Shown here piece after piece: positions 54,401-62,413 of a DNA stretch of 64,000 bases. The notes beneath the pieces are model-generated. The model was not told where the DNA came from and searched no databases. It was given only the letters and a program-made list of their open reading frames with translations. The DNA comes from Parvularcula sp964556115 (lineage in GTDB: Bacteria; Pseudomonadota; Alphaproteobacteria; Caulobacterales; Parvularculaceae): contig CAZKVC010000005.1 of assembly GCA_964556115.1 (NCBI GenBank), forward strand, positions 124,001-188,000, in the 5' to 3' direction. A program made the translations under genes and the position numbers. The first letter of the stretch is position 1; each line of letters begins with the position of its first letter.

Positions 54401-55039
54401 GCCAGCGAACCCTTGCAGGAGTTGCCGCTCTACCGGGTGGAGGCGCAGGGCTATATCCACTACCAGAAGGGCGGCCTGGTCATGTATCTGCTTCGCGACC
54501 AGCTTGGCGAGGAGGTCGTCAACCGCTCGATCGCCCGGATGATCGACGAATGGGCCTACAAGTCCGACCCCTATCCGCGGTCCGTGGACTATCTCGAGAT
54601 CCTGCGTGAGGAAGCAGGTCCCGAGCACGATGATCTCATCACGGATCTGTTCGAGCGGATCGTCCTCTACGATGTCGAGGCAGCCTCCGCATCGGCGACC
54701 GAGCGGCAGGACGGACGTTGGGATGTGACCGTGACGGTCGATGCGACCAAGCTCGTCGCCGACGGCGAGGGCAACGAGACCGAGGAGCCTTTCGCGATGG
54801 AGGTCGATCTTGGCGTCTTCTCCGAGCACCCCAAGGACGTGAAAGACGGGGACGAGCACATCATCCTCTTCGACCGCGTGGACCTTGAGAGCGGCGAGAG
54901 GACCTTCACGGTCACCGTCGACGAGCGGCCCGCCCATATCGGCGTCGATCCCTACAACAAGCTGATCGACCGCCTGCCGGACAACAATATCGTCCGTGTC
55001 GGCACGGTATCGGAAGGCGGGCCGGACGCAGCGCTTTGA
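51422..55039 (+). CDS. ABC-2 permease fused to M1 family aminopeptidase
   Basis: 1205 residues. Two ABC-2 type permease halves (helices within about 10-250 and 310-585) are followed by an extracytoplasmic M1 metallopeptidase. Its zinc site is HEVAH (934-938) with the third ligand E958 in LSETFSQYG, so the spacing is HExxH-x19-E, one longer than classical M1. PYSEN (908-912) replaces the GAMEN exopeptidase motif. A beta-sandwich region (about 610-800) precedes the catalytic part. Family members are annotated in many bacteria but poorly studied; the cargo is unknown. Paired with the ABC ATPase immediately upstream. Confidence 0.9.
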   Translation: MLRSIFGFEFAYQTRGAAFFAITLLFFLLTFGAMTLDELQIGSSESVNINSPMVAFQIITVMVSVGLFIPVVFLSSGLIRDIGFKTEETFRSTPVGDRTMMLGRFLGGMAAVWLCFLSVPAGFLLGSVMPWLDQEQIGPLYIGPVLQMTFTLGLLNLFIAGTIMFTVANLTRSMMATWVALVALFVGLGIGASLSTEMESRTLAALIEPLGINAASEQVRFFTPAERNTEAPDLKGEFLTNRIIWVGISLAILALNLLAPRGIRRPGFLKSKKVSKSPAAAALKQVSLPRVEPAPLYTSNWQQFSKRVRFETFGILRSVAFWIVVGLSLLNAGFALLNLGNMYGSSSHPLTRLAIDALLGSFTFVPIVVAVYYSAELIWRERGFRFNDIIEATPTPSWVFMGAKFAAVAVVLVLIAVAATVTAVVTQAFRGYTVFELDQYALRLFVSFVVEFLILTVLAMFLQVLANNKWLGMGLFLAYFVFRLVMGNLGFDHVLYNPGSGINLDYSDMNGYGLSDYKTGWMSLYWLLFSVLLGLLTFALWDRGQLDPILSRLKRLPSRYSRNTAMASVVVLVAFAGVGSFIFYNTNVLNTYQNQDSFEDRAEAYERRWRYAEFQPQPSLTSVELDVDLYPQERRYTAEVDYVLENRTEAPLTEVHVDYGWGTDVLSQSIEGASLKEADEDDLHYVFAFEPALQPGESRAMTAKVAQTNPGFPNTGSSSTVRRNGTFFNNTQSLPQIGWGQTKILSDRAERRKRGLQEDERVPKLEDERYWNRNFLGGSGWIDFEARITTDADQIAIAPGYLVSEETNGDRRTFHYRQDVPIQDFYSVQSADFEVAEDTWKAPEGMDDVALQIFYDSSHPFNIDVMMKALKLSLSRYTEAFAPFQYRQMRIQEFPYGSFAQSFPNTVPYSENIGFIIDLTKENAIDPVTYVTAHEVAHQWFGHQLSASQLQGASMLSETFSQYGALLVMEDVYGKEHMRRFLAYELDRYLSGRASEPLQELPLYRVEAQGYIHYQKGGLVMYLLRDQLGEEVVNRSIARMIDEWAYKSDPYPRSVDYLEILREEAGPEHDDLITDLFERIVLYDVEAASASATERQDGRWDVTVTVDATKLVADGEGNETEEPFAMEVDLGVFSEHPKDVKDGDEHIILFDRVDLESGERTFTVTVDERPAHIGVDPYNKLIDRLPDNNIVRVGTVSEGGPDAAL

Positions 55040-55122
55040 GGACGGGTACGGCTGCGGCCCGGTCTCGACAGCCGGGCCCTTCCGCCGCAAAGCTCCCTCC
55101 TCATTCGAGGGGAGAGTGACCC

Positions 55123-55872
55123 ATGAAGCCGATCCACCGCCGCAGCTTCCTCGCCATGACGGCTGGGCTCGGCCTTGCGGCCTGCAGCACCGCTGAGCAG
55201 GAGGCGATTCTGCGCGGGGTCATTGGCAGTCCCGGCGGCGCTGGCGGGACCGCAGGCCTCACCGCCGCGGAAGCTGCAGCAGGCATCCGGGAAGCGCTCA
55301 GTCAGGGCACCTCGGCGGCGGTCGCGCAGGTCGGCCGCAGCGGGGGCTATTTCTCCGATCCGGTCATCCGCATTCCGCTGCCTCCGAGGCTCGCAAGCCT
55401 GCAATCCACCCTCTCCCGTTACGGCCTGTCCGGGTTGCTCGACGACCTCGAACGCCAGATCAACCGCGGCGCCGAAGCGGCCGCGCCCGAGGCCCGCGGC
55501 ATCTTTCTCGATGCGATCCGCAGCATGACGATCTCGGACGCGCTCACGATCGTCAGGGGTTCGGAGACGGCAGCGACGGATTATTTCGAGCGGCGCACCA
55601 CCCCGGCCCTGACCCGGCTTTTCACCCCGGCCATGGAGCGTGCCCTCCAGCACACGGGCGCCATCCAGACCTTCGACCGCCTGAGGGCGCAGCTTCAAGC
55701 CGTGCCCCTGGCGCCTGAGCTCGGGGCGGATGCGAAGCGGGACCTGATCCAGCACGGCGTCGGCAGGGGTCTGGACGGGCTTTTCCATTACGTTGCGGAG
55801 GAAGAGCGCTCCATCAGGCGCAACCCGGCCAAACGCACCACCGCGATCCTCAAAAAGGTCTTCGGCGCCTAG
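55123..55872 (+). CDS. DUF4197 family lipoprotein
   Basis: 249 residues. N-terminus HRRSFLAMTAGLGLAAC combines a twin-arginine-like RRSF motif with a lipobox ending at C21. The body matches DUF4197: GIREALSQGTSAAVAQVGRSGGYFSD, then RIPLPPRL, SDALTIVRGSETAATDYF and DGLFHYVAEEERSIRRNP. Periplasmic or outer-membrane lipoprotein of unknown function. It lies 83 bases after the ABC/M1 fusion gene on the same strand; GGGGAG precedes the ATG. Confidence 0.85.
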   Translation: MKPIHRRSFLAMTAGLGLAACSTAEQEAILRGVIGSPGGAGGTAGLTAAEAAAGIREALSQGTSAAVAQVGRSGGYFSDPVIRIPLPPRLASLQSTLSRYGLSGLLDDLERQINRGAEAAAPEARGIFLDAIRSMTISDALTIVRGSETAATDYFERRTTPALTRLFTPAMERALQHTGAIQTFDRLRAQLQAVPLAPELGADAKRDLIQHGVGRGLDGLFHYVAEEERSIRRNPAKRTTAILKKVFGA

Positions 55873-55961
55873 GGTCCGGACCCTGTGTGAGGTTCTTTCA
55901 CTTTTGAGCAAGGACAGGACCCTATTGGATGCTCTCGTTTTCGTGAACATCCGGAGTTCCC

Positions 55962-56231
55962 ATGTCCGCCTTCATCATTCGCGCCTATCAGGTCCTCGCC
56001 TATGTCGGTTTCGTCCTCATCTTCGGCGGGGTGACGGGGGCCATGTGGTTTGCTGGCGAGAACCTCGATCACCCGGAGATCTTCACGGTGGCCGGTCTGA
56101 TCATCGGCCTCATCCTGGGCGTCGGTTTCGCCGGAATTGCGATCACTCTCATCGACACGCGCAACCAGCTCGTGAAGCTGAACACCCTGATCGCTGCGAA
56201 AGCGGGCGCGGAACCCTCTTACGCCGAGTAG
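55962..56231 (+). CDS. small two-span membrane protein
   Basis: 89 residues; membrane segments at about 8-30 and 42-64, then a short cytoplasmic tail containing DTRNQLVKLNTLIAAKAG, which may be a coiled-coil. No family recognised. The ATG follows CGGAGTTCCC. It is 42 bases before the GlcD-like gene and may be cotranscribed with it. Confidence 0.6.
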   Translation: MSAFIIRAYQVLAYVGFVLIFGGVTGAMWFAGENLDHPEIFTVAGLIIGLILGVGFAGIAITLIDTRNQLVKLNTLIAAKAGAEPSYAE

Positions 56232-56273
56232 GCTCATCTTGCGCGAAGGCCGCCCTCCGCGCATGTCGTCCCT

Positions 56274-57686
56274 ATGACGACCATCGACGCCGCTATCCTC
56301 GACAAGCTCTCCAGCCTCGCCGGACCGAAGGGCGTGGTGCCCGATGATGCGCGGGCTCCGCACCTTGAAGAATGGCGGGGCCGCTGGCCCGGCGAGAGCC
56401 CGCTGATCCTGGCCCCCGGTTCCACCGAAGAGCTCGCGCAGGTCATGGCAGCGGCCTATGAGCACGACATCGCCATCGTCCCGCAAGGCGGCCATACCGG
56501 CCTCGTCGGCGGGGCGGCCGCGAAGGGCGAAGTGATCGTCTCGACCAAAAGGCTGCGCGCGGTCCGCGAGGTCGCGCCGGAGGGTTTCACCATGACCCTC
56601 GAGGCAGGTGTGACCCTGGCTGAAGCGCAGGACATCGCAAAGAAGGAAGACCGGCTCTTCCCGCTTTCCATCGGCGCCGAAGGAACGGCGAATATAGGCG
56701 GCGTGCTGAGTACCAATGCCGGCGGCGTGCACGTCCTGCGCTACGGCAATGCGCGCGACCTCGTCCTGGGGCTCGAGGTCGTCCTGCCCGACGGTCGGAT
56801 CTGGAACGGTCTCAACGCGCTACGCAAGAACAATACGGGCTACGATCTCAAGCACCTCTTCATGGGGGGCGAGGGCACACTCGGCATCATCACCGCGGCG
56901 GTCCTCAAGCTCTACCCGCGGCCGAAGGATCACGTGACCGCCCTTCTCGCCGTGCCTTCGGCGAAGGCGGCGGTCAGCCTCCTGTCGATGGCGCAGGACC
57001 GCTCCGGCGGCCAGCTCGGCAGTTTCGAGCTGATGGGCGGGCCGATGGTCGATCTCGTGCTGGAAAGCTTTCCGGAGATGAAGCGGCCGATCGAAACCGA
57101 AGCGTCCTACTACGTCCTGGCCGAATTCGCCTCCGGGCAACGCGGCGCCCTTCGCGACATGGCCGAAGGGGTGCTCGAGCAGGCCTTCGAGGAAGAGCTC
57201 GTCTCGGACGGCGTCATCGCCGCGTCCGAAGCGCAAGGGGCGGAGCTCTGGGAGCTGCGCCACCGGGCGACCGAAGCGATGAAGAAAGACCCGAGCCCTT
57301 GCGTCAAATGCGACGTCAGTGTGCCGATCTCTTCCATACCGGACTTCCTTCGCGATGCTGACGAAGCCGTTCTGGCGAAGGAACCTGGTGCACGGATCAT
57401 CGCCTTCGGGCATATGGGCGACGGCAATATCCACTACGACATTCTCGGCCCCACCGAAGGCGATCACCGGGCATGGGGCGACCGTATGGCCGCCTTCGAG
57501 CGGATGGTGCACGACGTGACGATATACCATGGAGGCTCGATCTCCGCCGAGCACGGCATCGGTCAGCTCAAGCGGGACGAACTTGCCGAAAGGAAAGGCG
57601 AGGTCGAAATGGACCTGATGCGGACGATCAAGCGCTCGCTCGATCCCAAGGGCTTGATGAACCCGGGCAAGCTCCTGAACCCCTGA
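56274..57686 (+). CDS. FAD-linked D-2-hydroxyacid dehydrogenase (GlcD/D2HGDH-like)
   Basis: 470 residues of the VAO/PCMH flavoprotein family. FAD loop GGHTGLVGG (72-80), SIGAEGTANIGGVLSTNAGG, and the C-terminal FAD-oxidase domain with GHMGDGNIHYD and SISAEHGIGQLKR. Such enzymes oxidise D-2-hydroxyglutarate, D-lactate or glycolate; the motif set is closest to D-2-hydroxyglutarate dehydrogenase but this is not decisive. No glcE/glcF subunits follow, favouring a stand-alone enzyme. Confidence 0.88.
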   Translation: MTTIDAAILDKLSSLAGPKGVVPDDARAPHLEEWRGRWPGESPLILAPGSTEELAQVMAAAYEHDIAIVPQGGHTGLVGGAAAKGEVIVSTKRLRAVREVAPEGFTMTLEAGVTLAEAQDIAKKEDRLFPLSIGAEGTANIGGVLSTNAGGVHVLRYGNARDLVLGLEVVLPDGRIWNGLNALRKNNTGYDLKHLFMGGEGTLGIITAAVLKLYPRPKDHVTALLAVPSAKAAVSLLSMAQDRSGGQLGSFELMGGPMVDLVLESFPEMKRPIETEASYYVLAEFASGQRGALRDMAEGVLEQAFEEELVSDGVIAASEAQGAELWELRHRATEAMKKDPSPCVKCDVSVPISSIPDFLRDADEAVLAKEPGARIIAFGHMGDGNIHYDILGPTEGDHRAWGDRMAAFERMVHDVTIYHGGSISAEHGIGQLKRDELAERKGEVEMDLMRTIKRSLDPKGLMNPGKLLNP

Positions 57687-58760
57687 TCAGCGCAGCCGTG
57701 CTGGGTCGTCCTCGCCGAGCGGAACGCTGATCCGCATGTAAAAGCCGGGCTCGTCCGTCTTCTGCTCAACGGTCGACCCGAGCTGGCTCGAAAGGTTCGA
57801 GATCAGTGCACGGCCGATCCCGGTTGTCTTCGCTTCGGCCCCGGCGGGCAGACCGGTCCCATTGTCGCGAAAGACCACTGAAAGTTCTTTGTCGGACGCT
57901 TCGATCTCGGCGGTGATGAGGGGTTTCTCGACGCCGCCAAATGCATGCTTGATCGAATTGAGAACAAGCTCGTTGAGCGCGAGCGCCAGGGGGACGACAG
58001 CGTCGATGGAAAGCCGCGCCTCCCCTTTCCGGGTCACCTTTGCCTCGATCGAGCGGTCCTTGCCGAGACTTGTCACCGTGTCGGTGAGAATTTCGCCCAG
58101 GAAACCCACCGCTTCGATCTGATTATGCCCGCCGGTCTGGTAGAGCCGGCCATGGATATCGGCCAGCACGGCCACGCGCGAAGCGATGTCGGAAAAGGCC
58201 TTGGTCGCCTTCTCATCCTCGATGCCGCGCGACTGAAGGCGCAGCATGGACGAAACCAGCGCGAGATTGTTCTTTACGCGGTGATTGACCTCGTAGAGCA
58301 GCGTTTCCTTCGCCTGAAGCGCCGCCGCGAGCTCCCGCTTCGAAGCCAGCTCGGCCGTCCTGTCCGACAGGGTCAGGACCGACGCGACCTGGTTGCCGTC
58401 TTCGTCGAAGACCGGTTGTGCCGTGCCTATCGCGTCGACGACGACGCCGTCAGGCCTGCGGATTTTCCAGTGCGCGTCGGTGACCGTCTCACCCTTCAGA
58501 ACAGCCCGGGCGAGGGGCAGCTCTTCGGGCACGAAAGGCTCCTCCTCGATCGTGAGAAGCTGATAGGCATCGGAATAGTCCTCCGGCGTCACGTCGAGAC
58601 GTTTCACGCCGTGGATGGCCGCCGCGGCGGAGTTGACGAAAACCAGGCGGCCTTCTTCATCGGCGACGATGACCCCTTCGGCCAGCTGCTCGAGCGCCGC
58701 CAGAATCAGCGGCTGCCGACTAAGGCCGAGGGTGCGGACCAGCTCATCAATCAAACTCAT
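57687..58760 (-). CDS. PAS-containing sensor histidine kinase (HisKA_2 type)
   Basis: 357 residues, cytoplasmic. PAS domain at about 20-130 (GVIVADEEGRLVFVNSAAAA), then the HisKA_2 dimer domain with the phospho-acceptor H160 in LLYEVNHRVKNNLALVS and a HATPase domain (ALNELVLNSIKHAF, DNGTGLP, GIGRALISNL). This class is common in Alphaproteobacteria in general stress and light or blue-light sensing; no LOV cysteine is obvious here. No response regulator or sigma factor adjoins, so the partner is elsewhere. Its stop abuts the GlcD-like gene. Confidence 0.9.
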   Translation of the reverse strand: MSLIDELVRTLGLSRQPLILAALEQLAEGVIVADEEGRLVFVNSAAAAIHGVKRLDVTPEDYSDAYQLLTIEEEPFVPEELPLARAVLKGETVTDAHWKIRRPDGVVVDAIGTAQPVFDEDGNQVASVLTLSDRTAELASKRELAAALQAKETLLYEVNHRVKNNLALVSSMLRLQSRGIEDEKATKAFSDIASRVAVLADIHGRLYQTGGHNQIEAVGFLGEILTDTVTSLGKDRSIEAKVTRKGEARLSIDAVVPLALALNELVLNSIKHAFGGVEKPLITAEIEASDKELSVVFRDNGTGLPAGAEAKTTGIGRALISNLSSQLGSTVEQKTDEPGFYMRISVPLGEDDPARLR

Positions 58761-58862
58761 GGGATGCCAGGAACTCCGTGTCCGGCATCCGAGCCGGTTC
58801 AGCCCCGCGCCTTACCAGCAAGACAATCGCCTGTCAGGCAAAATGCGTAATGTGACGAAAAC

Positions 58863-59303
58863 TCAGGCTTCGGGCCGTTTCGGCATGACATAGGTCACGA
58901 TCGCATGGCTCGCCGGTTTGGGCGCATCCTTGGCCCGAAGGTCGACCTCCACCACCACACTCGCCCGGCCGAACTTCATGATCGTTGCCTCGGCAACGAG
59001 CACCTCGCCCTGACAGGGCCTGAGGAAGTTGATCGAGAGGTTCGAGGTCAGCGCCATCGGCGTGATCCCCGCCCGCGTGAAGATCGCGGCATAGGCCGCG
59101 TGATCGGCGAGCGCCATCTGGGTCGGGCCGGAAATGAAGCCGCCGGGGCGAAGCTGCTCTTCGCCGCAGGCGAGCTCGATCGTCACGCTTCCCTCTTCGG
59201 CGCGGGTCAGTTTCGGCATGGCAGCCGCGCTCTTGAAGCCCTGCTCGAAAAAGGCGTTCATCTCGGCCAGGGAAACGGCGGGAGGTCTCGCAGCGTCGCT
59301 CAT
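58863..59303 (-). CDS. PaaI-family hotdog thioesterase
   Basis: 146 residues. Hotdog thioesterase pattern: GGFISGPTQMALADHAAYAAI (the usual HGG-x-x-x-x-L-D/AE variant has G/D here) and ALTSNLSINFLRPCQGEVLVAEA. It probably hydrolyses acyl- or aryl-CoA. The ATG at 59303 is preferred over an upstream in-frame GTG. Divergent from yaaA. Confidence 0.85.
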   Translation of the reverse strand: MSDAARPPAVSLAEMNAFFEQGFKSAAAMPKLTRAEEGSVTIELACGEEQLRPGGFISGPTQMALADHAAYAAIFTRAGITPMALTSNLSINFLRPCQGEVLVAEATIMKFGRASVVVEVDLRAKDAPKPASHAIVTYVMPKRPEA

Positions 59304-59383
59304 CACGCCGGTCTAGCGGCCGCCGGGCGGGGGCGGCAAGCGAGGCACTACCCCGGCGCCGTGATCGCCGTTAGGAAGACGCC

Positions 59384-60142
59384 ATGTTGCTAGTTCTCTC
59401 CCCGGCCAAGAACCTCGACTTCGAGCCTGCTCACCGGCATCCCAGGACGACCAAGCCGCGTTTTCCCGACGAAACCGCTGAGCTGGTCACCGTCCTGCGG
59501 AAGAAGAAGCCTGCCGAAATCGGCGGGCTGATGAAGCTCTCCGAGAAGCTCGCCACCCTCAATGCCGAACGCTTCAAGGCGTTTGGCGAACAGAGCCGCA
59601 AACCGGCGATCCTCGCATTCAACGGCGATGTCTATCGCGGCCTCGACGCAGCCAGCCTCGATGCGGAAGGCCTGCGGGAAGCGCAAACCCGGCTGCGCAT
59701 TCTGTCAGGCCTCTACGGCATCCTGCGCCCGCTCGACGCGATCGAACCCTACCGGCTCGAGATGGGGACGAAGCTCTCCACGGAGCGCGGCGAAAACCTT
59801 TACGATTTCTGGGGGGACCGCATCGCCGAAGCCCTGGACAACGAGCTCGGTGGCGCGCCCCTCATCAACCTCGCCTCCCAGGAATATTTCAAGGCCGCGA
59901 AAGGCCTGAAGGCCGAGGTCATCACCCCCGTCTTCAAGGACGAAAAGGACGGCCATCTGCGAAGCCTTGGTCTGTTCGCCAAGCTCGCGCGCGGAATGAT
60001 GGCGCGTTTCGCTGTCGATGAAGGGCTCGACCGGCCCGAAGCGCTGAAGGATTTCACCGGCGGCGGCTACCGTTTCGCACCCGGGCTCTCCTCCGATCGC
60101 GAGTGGGTGTTCACGAGGCCGCAGCCTCCCAAGAAGAGCTGA
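59384..60142 (+). CDS. yaaA: YaaA family protein (peroxide stress)
   Basis: 252 residues: MLLVLSPAKNLDF, AFNGDVYRGLDA, LSGLYGILRPLDAIEPYRLEMGTKL and NLASQEYFKA are all diagnostic of the YaaA/DUF328 family. In E. coli YaaA limits DNA and protein damage during H2O2 stress by lowering free iron. GGAAGACGCC precedes the ATG. Adjacent to a secreted YbjN-like gene; no clear operon logic. Confidence 0.95.
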   Translation: MLLVLSPAKNLDFEPAHRHPRTTKPRFPDETAELVTVLRKKKPAEIGGLMKLSEKLATLNAERFKAFGEQSRKPAILAFNGDVYRGLDAASLDAEGLREAQTRLRILSGLYGILRPLDAIEPYRLEMGTKLSTERGENLYDFWGDRIAEALDNELGGAPLINLASQEYFKAAKGLKAEVITPVFKDEKDGHLRSLGLFAKLARGMMARFAVDEGLDRPEALKDFTGGGYRFAPGLSSDREWVFTRPQPPKKS

Positions 60143-60208
60143 CGCTCTTCGTTCTTGCCAGATGGGCATGGTCGCCCTTAACCTTCTGTTCATCAAGGAG
60201 GGCAGGCC

Positions 60209-60796
60209 ATGTTCCGCATTCTCGCCGTTGCAGCGGCATTACTCACGTCGACCGCTGCCGCGCAACTTTCCGACGCCCAGGCGCGCAAGGTGCTGACCGA
60301 TGTCAACGCCAGCACCATCGCGCCGGTCCTGCGCAATGCGGGCATGAACCCCCAGACGACCACGATCCTCGGCGAGGATGCGCTGGTGCTGAAGGGCGGC
60401 GGCATGACCACGGTGCTGCGGCCCCGGGTCTGCAACCCCAACTGCGTCGGCCTCCTCGTCTACACCGTGGTCCGCGGCAGCGCTCCCGCCGATTCGCTGA
60501 ACGCGTTCAACGAGACCACCGCCCCGACCAGCGCTTACGTGCATCAGGGCAATACGGTGCTGTCGCGTTACCTGATCGCCGATCACGGGATCACGGCAGG
60601 CACGTTCCTGGTCAATGTCGCGGTTTTCAACAGCACTGTGGACAAGTGGCTGAACAACAGCCGGTCCGCCGCTGCGCTTTCGGTGTCGCTGGACGGCTCC
60701 ATGCCGTCCGATATCGACAGCGAGACCGAGGCCTTCCTGGCCGAGATCGCCAAGCGGCCCGACCTGATGACCGAACGGCCAGCCGACGCCTATTAG
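60209..60796 (+). CDS. secreted YbjN domain protein
   Basis: 195 residues with a signal peptide to about residue 18 (AAAQ). The core resembles the YbjN fold: LRNAGMNPQTTTILGEDAL, a CNPNC pair (C75, C79), then YLIADHGITAGTFLVNVAVFNSTVDKWL. YbjN proteins regulate envelope and motility traits by unclear means and are normally cytoplasmic; this one is exported. AAGGAGGGCAG precedes the ATG. Convergent with the AIM24 gene. Confidence 0.7.
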   Translation: MFRILAVAAALLTSTAAAQLSDAQARKVLTDVNASTIAPVLRNAGMNPQTTTILGEDALVLKGGGMTTVLRPRVCNPNCVGLLVYTVVRGSAPADSLNAFNETTAPTSAYVHQGNTVLSRYLIADHGITAGTFLVNVAVFNSTVDKWLNNSRSAAALSVSLDGSMPSDIDSETEAFLAEIAKRPDLMTERPADAY

Positions 60797-60806
60797 GGGC
60801 CGGACC

Positions 60807-61568
60807 CTAGAGGAAGAGGTCGAGGATCCAGCCGAAGGGGCCGCCGCTTCCGCCTTCCTGGGGCGGCAGCTCGGTGTGGATAAGCATGTCCCCCTCGCCC
60901 TTGATGCGGACATTTTCCGCCTCGCCGCTCTTCAGGTACTGGCCGCTCGAGAAGACCTTGCCATTGGCCGAGAAGCTGCCGCGGACGGCAGCGACGTAAT
61001 TGGTGTCGACGATGACCGAATCGTCGGTCCTCAGGGGCTTGCTGAAACTGCGGCCGGGCGCCTTGATCCAGACGGTCCCCTCCCCGGTGACCTCCGTCAG
61101 GGTCCAAAATTCGCGCTTCGCCACCCGGCGGACCGTGAATTCGAGATCGCCGCGATGCCCGAGATAGAGTGCGGGCTGGAGGAAGACCGGAATGCCGCCG
61201 GTCACGGGCAGGCCGAGGACCGTGCCGTGGAAATCCCGTCCGGCGATGATCTGAACCGGGCCTTCCGCCTCGAAACGGTTCGCCCAGAGGTTCTGACCCG
61301 AGAAAAGGCCGATCAGCGGCAGCCGCCGCGACGCGATGCGGCTGGTCTTCATCCTGAAGAGCCCATCGGCATAGATCAGCGAAGACCGGCGCACGTAAGC
61401 GGTTTCACCTGCTGCGAGGTCGAAAGTGAGGACATGCCGGTCCTCGACATCCGGCTGGCGCAGGGCGACTTCCGCTTCCCCCTGGCCGGTCGGCACGATG
61501 GGGAGGCGGCGCAGAAGCTTCGCGCCGCGCTCGGCTGCGGATCGGTGGATGGGGCGCCTGTCGGTCAT
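60807..61568 (-). CDS. AIM24 family protein
   Basis: 253 residues. Beta-rich AIM24/TIGR00266 pattern: FDLAAGETAYVRRSSLIYADG, NRFEAEGPVQIIAG, PVFLQPALYLGH and DDSVIVDTNYVAAVRG. The mitochondrial homologue maintains inner-membrane organisation; bacterial roles are unknown. The last 25 residues are Gly-rich and hydrophobic. Divergent from pth, with 86 bases between. Confidence 0.85.
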   Translation of the reverse strand: MTDRRPIHRSAAERGAKLLRRLPIVPTGQGEAEVALRQPDVEDRHVLTFDLAAGETAYVRRSSLIYADGLFRMKTSRIASRRLPLIGLFSGQNLWANRFEAEGPVQIIAGRDFHGTVLGLPVTGGIPVFLQPALYLGHRGDLEFTVRRVAKREFWTLTEVTGEGTVWIKAPGRSFSKPLRTDDSVIVDTNYVAAVRGSFSANGKVFSSGQYLKSGEAENVRIKGEGDMLIHTELPPQEGGSGGPFGWILDLFL

Positions 61569-61654
61569 GATTGAAGATGTAGCCCGCGCTTATGAAAATT
61601 TGAGCACTGCAATGCCTCTTTTCACCGCGCCCCAAGCTTGCTTTGAGGCGAACC

Positions 61655-62344
61655 ATGTTTCTCCTCGTCGGGCTTGGCAATCCAGGCAGCAAATATGCGG
61701 GCAACCGCCACAATGCAGGCTTCATGGCGATCGACGCGATCGCCGAGGCGCAAGGCATGCCGCCTTTCCGCTCCAAGTTTCAGGGCGAGGTGACCGAAGG
61801 GCGGCTCGGAAGCGAGAAGGCGCTGCTTCTCAAACCGCAGACCTATTATAACGAAAGCGGCCGGGCCGTGCAGGAAGCCGCGCGGTTTCACAAGATCACG
61901 CCAGCCGAGATCATCGTCTTCCATGACGAGATCGACCTTGCGCCCGGGAAGCTGCGCATCAAGCAGGGCGGCGGGCTGGCGGGGAACAACGGCCTCAAGT
62001 CGATCGCCGCGCATCTTTCTCCCGATGTCTGGCGGGTGCGGATCGGGATCGGTCATCCCGGCCACAAGGACGCCGTCACGCGCCATGTCCTGAAGGATTT
62101 CGCCAAGGAAGAACGCGAAGGCTGGTTCGGGGAGCTTCTTGATCGGCTTGGCCCCGCGGCTTCCGAACTCCTTCCCCTCACCGAGGAGACCACCAACCGC
62201 TTCGTCTCGCAGGTTCTCCAGCCCCCGAAGCGCGACCCCAAACCAAAGCCTGCCGCGCCTGAGGCTCAGCCGGCACCGCCAAAGAAGGATGAGAAAAGCT
62301 CGCCCTTCGACATCCTCTCCCGGCTGCGAGGCCCGAAGGACTGA
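61655..62344 (+). CDS. pth: peptidyl-tRNA hydrolase
   Basis: 229 residues. FLLVGLGNPGSKYAGNRHNAG with N9 and catalytic H19; N66 (TYYNESG) and D91 (VFHDEID) complete the site; GGGLAGNNGLKS. It frees tRNA from stalled peptidyl-tRNA. The C-terminal ~40 residues are Pro/Lys-rich and probably disordered. The ATG at 61655 is chosen; a TTG four codons upstream is a poorer start. pth-ychF is a widely conserved pair. Confidence 0.95.
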   Translation: MFLLVGLGNPGSKYAGNRHNAGFMAIDAIAEAQGMPPFRSKFQGEVTEGRLGSEKALLLKPQTYYNESGRAVQEAARFHKITPAEIIVFHDEIDLAPGKLRIKQGGGLAGNNGLKSIAAHLSPDVWRVRIGIGHPGHKDAVTRHVLKDFAKEEREGWFGELLDRLGPAASELLPLTEETTNRFVSQVLQPPKRDPKPKPAAPEAQPAPPKKDEKSSPFDILSRLRGPKD

Positions 62345-62413
62345 ACCTCAACGGCCCTACTTTTGTTACCCGGCTTGTTTTATGGCCGGATTTTTCTCGA
62401 AGGATTCGAACCT

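Noticed and set aside
52964..55090. Roughly 700-codon open frame on the minus strand opposite the ABC/M1 fusion
   Set aside because: The plus strand carries the HEVAH zinc site and contiguous membrane helices; the antisense product has no recognisable domain.
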